Assembly: GCA_018398765.1 (NCBI GenBank)
Contig: JAHBMJ010000101.1
Coordinates: 62,001-126,000 of the forward strand
Source: Chromera velia
Taxonomy: Eukaryota; Sar; Chromeraceae
Direction: 5' to 3'
DNA length: 64,000 nucleotides
The notes below the pieces were generated by a model. That model was given only the letters and a program-made list of their open reading frames with translations, ran no database searches and had not been told where the DNA came from. Each line of letters starts with the position of its first letter. The stretch's first letter is position 1. Of the stretch, positions 22,386 through 33,789 are shown piece after piece. The translations under genes were made by a program, and so were the position numbers.

Positions 22386-25300
22386 TCAAATACACACAGC
22401 TGTCTCGCTCGACCCTGCTTTCTCACTTCCAAAAGCCTTCTCCCCCTCTTCCTTGGTTGCTTGCCTGAGACTAGAGACAACGACAGAAGAAGGGGGGATC
22501 GGAATCCGCCTTGGGGGGGGGCACGTGGGTAGAAGTGGATCCGGATTCAGCTCTCCGCTCATGGACCCACCACTACGCACATCCTTGTCAGAAGGAACAA
22601 CTGAGTCTTCCCTTGTTGGTTCTTCAACTTTCTCTGAGGACTCTAGAGGTCCTCCACCAACAGATGGGGGCGACTCGGGGGAGACAGGCACCGGCCTGGT
22701 GGCCCAGGGACAGCGGGAGGGCGGGGCAGAAGTCGGCAGACAGCTGGTTCCTGTGCCGCCAACTGGCACATGCAGGGACCCATTCGGGTTCCTCTTCACT
22801 GGTGCTGCTGAAGTGTTCGTCCTCTTTCTGTTGGGAACTTGCGGAGGCGGTCTCTGAGGGGGAAGGGCAGATGGGGGCAGGGGATTGACAGGCGCAAGCC
22901 CGTAGAAATTCAGGGTGACGCACGCAGGATCATCCTCATCGATGACCGCCACGACGCTGGCCAGAACACCCGGAGAGTGGGCAAGACTATCGGCAAGAGG
23001 GCCCACCTGCGATTGGTGTGACAAGGAGCCACCGCGTGTTCTTATGGTACTGTCTGTACGGACGCTCTGAGCACGGGGAGAGGGACACGAGGGCTGCTGA
23101 GGTGTTTCACCGACTTCCAGCTGTGCCGGTGGGATGGGAGAGGCAGAGGGGGCAGAAGGGGCGCGTTGTCCGGAAGGCTTGGAGATGCCAAGCAGTTTGT
23201 GATGAGAGTGTCCCCCCCATTCAATGCGCAGAAGGACGCGTGAGGGAAACCACACGACCGACCGGTTGGCCGAAAAGACTGCAGACCTGAGGTCTTCTGT
23301 GTCCTTTGTGCGTAGGACACAATTGAGATAGGTGCCGTCGAGGATCCTGCCTGTCCAGAGTCGGAACAGAAGGGAGGCCTCGAGGATGACCATCTCTTGG
23401 AGGTTTGCACGGATGGACCCCTGCACGCAACATTCATTGTTTGTACGCACACATGCAGCGCTTTGATTGATGGATGCGGGATCTAGAGCAAGGCTGGAGA
23501 GAACAAGAAACTCTAGAATCACAGAGATAGATAGATAGAGAGAGAGAGAGCACAGAAAACAGGAAAGGAAAGGAAAGTGCAGAAGTAAGAGATGAAACAC
23601 ATAAAAGAAACTCCCCCCCGCTCAACATCATACTGCTCCGCCGGATGGACGGAGAGAGGAGAGACGTGCCTGAAAGACTGCGTCCAGAGTTTGCTGAGAC
23701 CTCGTAAGTAGCCACTCAGTACGTCTGCGCACGTTTTCTTCCTCTGTCACGTCCCTTAGAAAGCCTAAGACCGATGCGACGGCAGGAGCATGTACAGAGG
23801 GGCAGACACTGCCTGTACCTGTGCCTGTGTCTGGGCTTGTAGGGCTGTCCTTCACGCCCGTACACTTTGAGGGCGGATTTTCCCTCGCCGGTTCTCTCTC
23901 TCTCTCTATTTCTTCACAGCCACCCGGACGCTCCGAGGCACCGCAGGGAAGTTGGGGAGGTAGCGCTTCTGTTTGTCCTTCACCCTTCTTAGGCTGTCCC
24001 TGCTGATCTGTGTGCACTGAACGAACCACTCGCTTCCCTCCGCACTCAAACCTGAAGGCAGGGGGACAGGCGGGCATCATGCAGAAAGGGTGCAAGTGCT
24101 TTGAGTGTAAAGAGAAGAGAAGAGAAAAAACACATGAGAAGAAATGCTGGAGACAGCACAGAGGCAAATACTTCAAATTAAAGCAACTCACAAGCCTTCT
24201 TCAGGTTGCCAGGCGAAAGAAAATCATACCAACAAAGAAACCGACCATCTCAGCTGTCCATCCGGTCTCTCAATCATCAGCTGGAGGTCGAAAGGCTTGC
24301 CTGTCCTCAGACAGTTCTGAATAGCCAGCTCCACCTGCTCTTTGTAGGGAGGGGCAACGAATTCTGTCCAAAGGGCGTTGACAGCCGGGCTGTTGGAAGG
24401 GGGGCAGAAATGCTCCATGGTGGTGGGGGGGGGCATATGGGGCGGAGGGGCGGGTACTCCCAGAGAGGGACACTGGTCATCTGCCTGCGGCGACTCCAGT
24501 GTGGGGGGGAGAGTTTTGTTGTGTTGGGGTCTCCAGGGTCCTGAAGGGGGGGGATGGAATGCGAGTGGAGGGGGACGAATCATGTCGCCTCCTCCTGGTG
24601 CAGCGGCGAGGGACCTGTTTTCTTGCTCCTTCTCCTCTTTTCTTCCTGACTTCTCAATCTTGTTGTCTTCACCAACCGCAAGATCAGAACCGCACCTCTC
24701 CCCCTTCCCTCGCCCCCCCTCTTGTTCACCTCCTTTCCTGTTCACAGCTTCTCCCTCCCTCTCCCGCTCATTCTCGCCCTCGCTCTCGCTCTCCATAACA
24801 GACCAGAGGCGTGGAGCGACGCGCCATCTGCTTGTTTGAGGGGAAGGCGAAGTTTTCCATTTTGACAGACTCAGAGCACCGGCCGCAGCCGCACCACCAG
24901 GAGTCCCCTTCACACTTACTAACCCCGACTCATCTCCCCTGCTTGCCCCCACACTGTGATCTGTTTGCGACTGTCCATTCCTCATGTCCACCCCCCTTTT
25001 TTGGCTTTGGCTTTGTGCCTGCGAGACAAAATTGGGGTCCAAAGGAAGAAGCCCTTGCCCCCCGACACCCCCCACACCCCTAGATGCAGCTTCACTGAAA
25101 TCCAACGGATGATCCCCCCCCAGCAGTCTGTCTCTGTCTAGGGTTCCTGCTGCGTGGTTTTGGTTTGAGGAGTCAAAAATCTGTGCAGAGATAGGACCAG
25201 GCACAGCTAACGACTCTTCACGGAGGGGGGAGGGAGAACCGAAAGTTACCAGCTTGCGGCCTGTGAGTGCTTCGATGACCTTCGACTGATACACAGCGCG

Positions 25301-26156
25301 GAAACTGGCGGCAGGTGCGCTAGTCTGTTCTTGCTCCCCTTCTACAGCCGGTCTAGGACCGTCCCCCAAACTCCAACGGGGAGCTTCGGGGGTATTCTGC
25401 ATGGGCGGAGGGATGCTGCGTCCCGCCTCAGGAATCGGCGGATGTGACAGGAGCTGACGCTCTGCAGTAGCATTCGATTGGAGGCCTAACTCAAGGTCTC
25501 CCTCTTCTGGTTCTGCCTGCCTTCCCTCTTCTTCCACTCTGCTGAGGGTACCACCCGCAGACTGCTCCAACCGATCTGAAGAGCTTGAAAGGGACACAGA
25601 GGAATTCCACAGGCTTTCCTCCTCCTCCTCACTCTCACAACAGCCACAGAGGGACTCGGAGGACGAAAAAAACCTTTTCTCTTTAATTGCGCCTTCCGGC
25701 AATTCCACAGCCCCCCTCTTTTCACCCACCACTGGCTCCACCTCACAGACCGCGGCAACCGCAGAGGAAGAAGAAGAAGAAGCAAGAGGACCGTCCAACT
25801 GTTTCGACTCCAAGGAGGGCCAGATGGGGTAGTCGGCCTGCCAGGCGGCAGTGCCGAGCATGCTGGCAAAGTTTTCGAGGAGACCCCACGCCCGCTCGGC
25901 CTCCATCACTCTGCAGTCGTCAGTAAGTATCCAGAGGAGGAAGAAATGAACAGGACAGAAAAGAGGCAGAGAAAGGGGCAACAAAAGCAGTTAGCATGGG
26001 GTCAACGCAAAACGGGGAAAGGAATGAGAAAGTCAGAATGATGGGACTCCAGGAGTCTAGTGAGAGAGAAACAGAGAGAGAGAGAGAGCAGGAGTCTAGT
26101 GAGAGAGAAACAGAGAGAGAGAGAGAGAGAGAGAGAGCAGGAGTCTAGTGAGAGAG

Positions 26157-26188
<32 letters not shown>

Positions 26189-28383
26189 CGGCCTCCTCCG
26201 AGGATACGGTCAACAGACTGTCAGGAAGGATACACGTGGCATGCAGACAGGAAGAGGGGAGCAGAGTGAAAGAAATGAGAAAATATTAAATTCGAAGGGG
26301 AAAAGAAGATAAACACGGAAGACGCTAAGAGGTGAAGGAACAAGCAGACAGATAAGACAAGATGCAGACAACTAGAAGGACAATAGAGAGGTTAAAAAAG
26401 AAAAGGAAAACACGATCCACCGCAAAACAAACCAACCAGAAGAGAACGAGCAGACAAGGCCAAATGAAGTGTTGAGTCGATCGTTCTCCCTCCCTTCCTC
26501 CTTCCTTCCTTCCTTCCTTCCTGAACTTACCTTCTTGTCACATCCCGAAAGGTTAGAATCACGGACACCCCGCCCCTCTCCAAAAGATCACGGAGGTGTC
26601 CGTCCCTCTGCCCCCCTCCTACCGTATGAGGATGACCTCTGACACCCCCCAATTCACACAACTGCTGTTGCAGACGACAGACGGCTGTGACTTCAAAAAA
26701 CCTGCCGGGGGCGGAGACCATCTTGATCGGTTCAGACATTACAGATGACCCGAAAAGCGAATACGGGTCCTCTGTTTGTTTTGCACTCTCTCCACCCGAA
26801 CCCCCGCTCTCAATGTCTGTCTTCTTGGTCGTACTTCCTTCAAGAAAGCTTGAGTCTCTCGTGAAATCCCTCCCAACCCCCTCTTTGGCTTTTCGTAATG
26901 CTTCATTCATCCTATCTCTCATCGTATTCTCCCATACCGACCACATTGTGCCTTTTTCCCGTGACGCAAACAACCGGAACAACAAACGCCCAAAACCCCA
27001 TGCACCCTCCCGCACCCCCTTTCCTTCCCCCCCGTTCGTATCTCTTTCCCTCGCTATACTCCCCCCCCCATCAAAACCATCGCATCGCACCTCCAGCTCT
27101 GACACCAGCGCCTCCAGGGAATCGGAGCACACTCTTCCTAGCGCCACCTTATCTGCATGCCCCGCCCCCTGCTCCACCAGTGCAGGCAGACCCCCCGCTT
27201 CCAAGACCTGCACCGCCACACCCGCACACTCTGAAGTCTTCCGGCTCGCCCACGTGCAACGGGCGGTAGGGGGTCGTGCTGGGGGAGACTGCTTTTGTCT
27301 CCAGAGGGCGTTATTTCTGCATGAAGTTCTGCAGTGGGGATCAGGGATGCTGAGGTCTTTGCGATCTGTCAGGAGTGCCGTCTCCTGAAAGGCCGCTACG
27401 GGGCCCTCAAACATTAGCGTGGCACAACCAAAACACTGGACTGCTTCTATGACCTGTCGGGATTCGCTCTGGGCCTCTCTCTTATTCTGAAAGAACTGCA
27501 CCATGTGACAAACGTTGACTCGGGAGTTCTCGGACATCACATACGCAGCTGCAATCGCGAGGCACGTGAATGCCAGGGAGATCACGAGTACGGCAATCAC
27601 AAGTTTGTCCCCCAGAAACAGACTGTGACCGAGGGTCTCCACGACCAGGAAAGCGATGGCGGTGTAGACCTGGATCACAACGGTCACGGTGACGTGATGC
27701 CTGAAGGCGTACAGGTTTCCCAGGTCGTTCAGGATGAAGAAGAATCGGGATGTGTGCCCCTTGTAAAAGAAACTCTCCTGCCACACTTTGTTGGGGGTGT
27801 GGGAATGGTGTTGTGGGGAAATATTCACCGTGTACTCGTCATGAGCCTGAGAATGTTCGTGATCATGACCGCGAGGGGTATTGTGGTGCAGGTGAGGCGG
27901 TTCCCACATTTCGTAGATGGGGGGGATGGTGAGGGCGAAGATGGTGACCACCCACAAAGAGAACAGAACCATGAGCCATACCGGAAACACGTACGTGCGC
28001 GGAGGCACGAGCGCGGCAGACAGGTCTTCTTCTGGGTCCGCATCCGTACCCAGCTGCGACTTCTTCTCCCTGTTGGTTCTCTCTGGTCGCTTGTTGAACA
28101 AGTAGAAGACCATCAACAATGCGTTGACGATGGCGACAAGGGAGAGTAAGAAAAAGCGAAGGCAGAACATCCCTGCGAACTCGAAATCATCCTCCCCGCA
28201 GACAATGGCTAGAAGCGCGGAGATGATTGAGGCTACTGCGGTAATCCTGGTGAAGTCATCTGTGAGCAAGAGAGCCATACGACGGCGGTACAGATCTTCT
28301 AGAAAGGAGTCACGAAAGCTCCAGAGAAAACCGCATTTTCTCACACGCCCAAAATCCGGGTCTGTGAAAAGAGACGGGGACAT
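22386..28383 (-). CDS. Multi-pass membrane protein with His-rich loop and PAS-like sensor segments
   Basis: Four exons join in phase into 1644 aa: 28383-26531, 25910-24246, 24051-23670, 23420-22386. Residues 45-62, 70-96, 131-155 and two segments between about 225 and 285 are hydrophobic, giving five or six TM helices. The loop at about 163-200 is His-rich ([22 protein letters not shown]). PAS-like pieces follow: [16 protein letters not shown] to [12 protein letters not shown] (to residue 617); [20 protein letters not shown], long disordered Ser/Pro insert, [20 protein letters not shown] and [16 protein letters not shown] (to about 1280); then [17 protein letters not shown]. The rest to the C-terminus is Pro/Ser-rich. 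No kinase, cyclase, phosphodiesterase or transporter domain is visible. It probably senses a ligand or redox state at a membrane; the PAS calls rest on short motifs. The third intron appears to use a GC donor (CAG|GCACGT). Confidence 0.8.
26052..26190. repeat. Intronic tandem unit with growing GA arrays
   Basis: Three copies of CAGGAGTCTAGTGAGAGAGA followed by AACAGAGAGAG, each with a longer GA run than the one before. The array lies in the intron 25911-26530 of the PAS protein gene. Confidence 0.85.
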
Positions 28384-29179
28384 GTCTCTTCAAGGCTGTT
28401 CCGTCAAGGAGGGATAGAGAAACTCAGATGTGCGTTGCCTTTCGGCAGAGACGCCGTGACAGAGGAAGAGACATTTGAACACAGAAAGAGTTTCAATGCA
28501 GAGACAAAGCGAACATTTTGTCTCTTATCAGCAGGAGACATTGACTCGCTACCCTCTCATCATCGCACACAGTCCTGCATGAAGCTGTAAAGGCCGGGAG
28601 AAAGACATACAGAGAGACCATGCAATGTGACCCCGGAAACCGTATAGAAGATCTGACATCCATGGAAGATTTGCACATGCATGCAGCTATAGGGGCGCGC
28701 GGCGGCGCGCGCGCGTGCGCGGGGGCTGCATGCCGCGGGGCGCGGGGGGGGCGCGCGGATGCGCGCGGTCCATGCATGCAGGCGAGGCATGGCGAGGCCA
28801 AAAAAATTCTTGCAGTGATCATGACAGGGCCGTGCCACGCGGCAGCGGGATTTTCTCTAGTATGCGTTACGCTTTCCTAGCTCGGCCTTCGCGACATCAA
28901 GAGGACAAGTGCAGCTGAACATCAAGCTAAATGCAACCAGACCTGTCTACACAGGTACACGACTTGGAAGTTGAATAAAGGTGAGGCTGGAGAGAGGGGT
29001 CATTACCATTCCATAGGGGGCGATTGTTTGTCTAGAGTCCTTCTAGCTAGCTTTAATGGTCTACCGCGTAGCATGCCCCCCCCGCCGTACTATGAAGTTT
29101 CAACCTGGGCTGCGCTCCGCACGGCCTGGGGGGGGGGTCCCGTGCGGCTGGCAAGCCAGCCGCGCAGACCGGAACCCCC
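28384..29179. other. Spacer upstream of the PAS protein gene, with a GC island
   Basis: The first few hundred bases should include the 5' UTR and promoter of the minus-strand gene. At about 28680-28790 lies a block of GCGCGC-rich sequence entered through ACATGCATGCAGC and left through CCATGCATGCAGG. No gene is recognised. Confidence 0.4.
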
Positions 29180-30483
29180 CCCCCCCGATATCACCCCCCT
29201 ATGCCATCATCTACATGCTCTCCAAGGACTTCCCCATGTGAAGGCCGATGTGTCTGGGGCTTTCTTCCAAACAGAGGATGTCTGTGACAAGAAGATTGGG
29301 ATCCGAGTTCCCGGAATCAGGATTCTCCCTGATTTCCCAGACAAGAAGCCGAAGGAATTGAGTAAGTTCACCGTTGAAGGAGGGTGACATCTACATCACT
29401 GACAAGGCTCTGTATGGAGGGCCTGGTTCGGCAAGGATGTTTTCAACCAAGGCAAAGACTGAGTTGGAAGAGCTGAGTTTTGAGGAGATTGATGAGTCTA
29501 TTCATGTGTGAAGAGAGACGAACACCAACGAGGTCAACGCTGTCATCTATCACTATGTTGATAACTTTGAGGGAGGTGTGATGGACATCGAGGAGATCTT
29601 CAGCAAGTACAGGCACAGGCTGTCTCTGGGTAGCGTTATACGAGTCGTCGACGGCGAGGTGGCAAAGTTCGTGGGCATCGAGCAGATGAGACAGGGAAAG
29701 AAGATGTTCCTGTCTTAGGCCTCTTTCCTCAACTTGCTGTGCGTTGATAATCTTCTTCCTAAGAAGAAGCATATAATGAAAGAGAAGGACATGAAGGTGC
29801 CGGAGGACGACATGATCGATCTGTCCCTCAAGCCGCGCTACTAGTCCCTCATTGGCACTCTAGGATGGGCCGTCCGTACCCAACCAAAAGTACAGCCGTT
29901 CTTCTCGATTCTCTCTTCGAGAGCGAATTATAGCAGCAAGAAGCTGATAGAGTGTCTGGCACTCGTGTTGCAGGCACTCAAGGAGAGACCGTTTTTTCTC
30001 GAGCTTAGAGGGATCGACATCTCCACTTTCCTCTTCTATATCTTCAACGACTCTTCCTTTTTCATTCTGTCGAAGGAAGGATGTCAGGCTTGGATATATT
30101 TCTTGGTCGATGCGATATAGAGGCTTGAGAGCGATGACGAGTAGAACCTTGTCGCGTGTGATTTTAAGAGAATGAAGCAGAAGTTCATCTCCTCCACCTC
30201 CTGTGAAATGGTGTCGATGGTGGCCGGCGTGAAGGCCGCCTACAAGACGCGTGACATTGCTTTCCGCCTCTTTGGGAAGCTACCGAGGGTGATCATGGTC
30301 ACGGACAGCAAGCCTCTGTACGACCAAATCGAGTCCGGATTGGCGTGTTCAGAGCCCCGTATTTAGGGCACTCTCAACTATCTCATGCAGGAGATCGGGG
30401 GTGAGGGTCTCAATGCACAGGTCGTCTGGGTGAAGAAGGAGTTTCAGAGGGCTGATGTGCTTACTCGAGCTGTCTGGTGGTGA
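29180..30483 (+). mobile_element. Fossil Ty1/copia retrotransposon fragment (reverse transcriptase and RNase H parts)
   Basis: A stretch with clear copia-type polyprotein character. It starts in the reverse transcriptase region (KADVSGAFFQTED), runs through the RT C-terminal part and ends in an RNase H-like part (SCEMVSMVAGVKAAY, VTDSKPLYDQIESG). Gag, protease, integrase and LTRs were not found, so only the 3' half remains. The copy is broken, with roughly half a dozen interruptions, and is not a functional gene. The amount of decay suggests an old but not ancient insertion. Confidence 0.85.
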
Positions 30484-33400
30484 GCGAAGGGGGAAGAAAA
30501 GGAAGAGAGTGAAAAGAGGTGTTGGTTTTCTTCTTTGTACAGTACTTTGCTCTCTTTGATTTTCAGAGTGTCTTCTCCTTCCCTCTCATCTCTTTTCCTT
30601 GTCTCTAGATTTCCTTCTGCAAGAAGCCGAGTTGTTTTGATTTGATTAAACGGTGTGCTGCACTCGTATCCTTAAAAATCTTTAAATGAAAGAGTTTTGG
30701 AGAAACGTCGAATGGGAGGTGTATGAAAAGTATGTGTGCGATGCGAGCGAGAATGCGTGCATCATGAGCGAGCGGCGCCCTACGAATACGGACGCGCGAT
30801 GAAGCGTGGTGGACCAGGACGCGCATGCAAGCAGACTAAATTGAGAGAGCATGCTTGAAAGGCTGACTTGATTGAGAGAGCTTACTTCAATGTGGAGTGT
30901 GACACATTGAGCGTAGCTAGCTAACCGCTGATCACTTCGTAAATGACTGAGTGACAGTGATGGTTGGCTGTGGCAGGTCGGAATTTTTGTGTATCTTTGA
31001 GTCGGTCGTGTTGATGTTGACTTGCTTTAGGCCTCTCGAGTTTAAGTATGACAGGAGGGCAGTATAGATTCAAAGGCCATGTGCACGCATAGGAAATATT
31101 CTTTCATTGACAGTCACTAGATTGATTTGAACAGGTGGAAGCTGATCATTCTTCCCTGTTTGGACAGACTCCTTCTGTAAGTCGATGAATGGATATGAGG
31201 TGATTCAGTTATATTCCCGTCTCCTTTAGTTATATGGTAGGACAGCTAGCATTACACTTTTCTGTTTTTAATATCATTTTAATATAAAATGTCATAGTGG
31301 TCGAACAGTATCTTGAATAATAATCCTTCTTTCATCATGATTTTTTTTTTTTTTGACGATAGTTTATTTAACTTTGAGTTTTTGACCCATCATTCACTTA
31401 ATTTTTTTATAAATTTCCTGTAGCCTCAATTGAAGATTATTGAACGTTCTTCATATGACTTTAGGGCTAATTAATCAAGGCGCGATAAGCTGTTACCGGC
31501 TGCGACAGTAGGTGCCGCTTCAAGCCCCACTTTGCAACATCTTTGCGAAAAAGTGGGAGCAAAATAAGGAGAGACAGAGGGACGGAATTTGAGACCTAGT
31601 TTGAGACCCATCATCATGGGCTAGATCATGACTCATGAGAGAGGAATGCTAGGAAGCAGAGAAGGAAGCATAAAACAAGTAAAGGAGTGAGGAAGGAGGG
31701 GGCGCGACGGAGGCAGGTCCTGGCAGGGAGGCAGGGAGAGTGATTGAGAGGAAGGGAGGGATGAACTTCCGAGGAAGGAAGGAAAGAAGGAAGGAAGGAA
31801 GGAAGGATGGAAGAAAGGAGGGAATGGGGGAAGGGACGAAGATGGAAGAGACGAACGGAGGGAGACTCTGAGAAGGAGGGAGGGATGAAGGTTAGGAACC
31901 GGAAGGAATAAAGCAAGGAGGAAAGAAGGAATCAAGGGAAAAAAGTTTCAGTAGGAAAGAAGCAGGTAGATAAACAAGTACCAAGCAAACAAGCCAGTAA
32001 ACAAAAACTGGAGAATTTTAAAGGACAGAAAAAAGAAATAACGGAAAAACATATAGAAAGAGAGGAGGCAGGCGGAAAGTGGAAGAATGAAAAAATAAAG
32101 TAGGGATCGAAGACAGGAAGAATTAAGGGAAGAAAGAAAGTGCAGAAACAAAGAAGAGAGGAAAGAAGGACGGAAGGACGAAAGCACAAAGAATAAAAAT
32201 AAGGAGGAAAGAAAAAAAAAAAGAAAGAAAGAGAGAACGAAAGACATTAAGCAAGAAAGAAAGAGCGAAGAAGTCTATCAGCAAGCGAGTCAGCTAGTAA
32301 AAGAGGCATTGAGTAAGTGGATGTCGCTTAGTGTCTGTGTAAGTGAGCGAGCGGGTTGGTGTGTAAGTGACTGAGTGAGTGAGTGAATGAGTGAGTGAGC
32401 GACTGAACGAGTGAGCGAAGGAGCAGAGGGAGGGAGGGAAGGAAGCTGGGATGAAAGTAGGTAGGAAAAGAGGTAGGTAGGGAGGGTCGGTGGAAAAGAG
32501 TGAGGGGGTGAGTGGATGAGCAAAGAAGTGAGTGGGTCATTAAGTCAGGGGAGGAAGGCAAGGATGAAGCGATGGAGGAAGGGATTAAGGAAAAGAGCGC
32601 GTGAGCGAGTGAGTAAGTGAGCGAGGAGAGTCTTTTCAGCAAAAATTATGAGCGTGATTGATTGTGACCGGTCCAATCCAGGCCGGGAGAAGACGCAGTC
32701 CGTATTTTTTTACGAAGAGACGTTAATTCCTGACGGAGACGGGCATGCATCAACAAACTAAATAGACGGAGACAGAAAAGAAAACAGACAGAAATACCTT
32801 GCCGACGCATACGTAGGATATTTAAGGACAGCTACATGTACGCCTTCAGTCCTAGTCGACACTGAATGCTGCAAACACAGAGCGGGAACAGCTCAAGCAC
32901 TTAACGACTTTCCAAGAATCTATGAAGACACACAAACACTCGCAGACAGCTGTGCATTGCTTCGACGTCTCATCCGATGTTGGTGTGCAGCTGACAGTGT
33001 TGAAAGTCTTGGAGCGAATCGAGAGGAGAGGGATAGAGATCGATCATCGATGGTCAGTGGAGATGGCACTCTTCTTGTGGTCCCGAAAGAGGGCAACTCA
33101 ACGACGTCTCTAAGTTTTTCAAAAGAACAATGACCAGACGATCCCTCTTCCTTCTTCCTTGACACGTATGCTGGAAGAGTGACACGTATTGTTTGGCAGT
33201 ACTGGCTATAAAACCATGTTAAAACCGTCTGCTTACTTTCGACGCACTGGTAGAAAGTGATAGCGGGTAGCGTGGTTAATTTTTGACGCTTTTCTGAGCC
33301 AATGAGGAGCGGAGCTTTCCGGGGCCTTTTTTTTGACCAAAGCTCCTTGCATCGAGGGCTCTGGGGAAAGTTTGGTAAGTGCCCCCCGCTTCGCTTTCCG

Positions 33401-33789
33401 GGGCCATGTGCACGCGTGCATGCAGACGAGATGCAGACGAGAGCAAGAATGGCAGCCGAGGGGAGGATCATGCATGGAGGATCGACTTGCAATGAGAAGA
33501 TCATGTATAGATCATGTGTATTTGTGTATACATTGATACAGGAAAGTCGCTCATGTACACTTTGTCTTGGAACAGCCCACCCAGGTGCATGGTTGATTGC
33601 TTGCAGGAGCCTGATTTGAAGTTCTTTACTGATAATTCCGCCTGCAGTGTTGAGTGCCTCTCACGAGCGCAAAGACTTTTAGGCAGGTATATAGTGGCAA
33701 AGAGCTGCGAGATCCGTTGATCGGAATCGCTCTGTCCGGCTACCCAGTGCACCAGCCTTCTCTTGTGTGTTTTTTCTTCGACCATTCGC
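30484..33789. other. Intergenic region with purine-rich tract, no gene recognised
   Basis: 30484-31640 is mixed, then AT-rich. 31640-32640 is almost entirely purines on the plus strand. 32641-33789 is the probable upstream region of the VPS10 gene; it contains two copies of GCTTTCCGGGGCC (33314-33326 and 33393-33405). Several 60-190-codon frames occur but none has a known motif or a consistent exon chain. Confidence 0.4.
31640..32640. repeat. 1-kb purine-rich (GA/GGAA/GTGA) tract
   Basis: GGAAGGAAGGAA arrays, GAAAGAAA runs and GTGAGTGAGTGA arrays follow one another with very few pyrimidines on the plus strand. The polypyrimidine complement creates the Ser/Leu/Phe-rich minus-strand frames, which are not genes. 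Confidence 0.85.

Noticed and set aside
24224-25984. Plus-strand frames opposite the PAS protein gene (for example 24378-24839)
   Set aside because: They mirror the low-complexity coding strand; the minus-strand frames splice in phase and carry PAS motifs.
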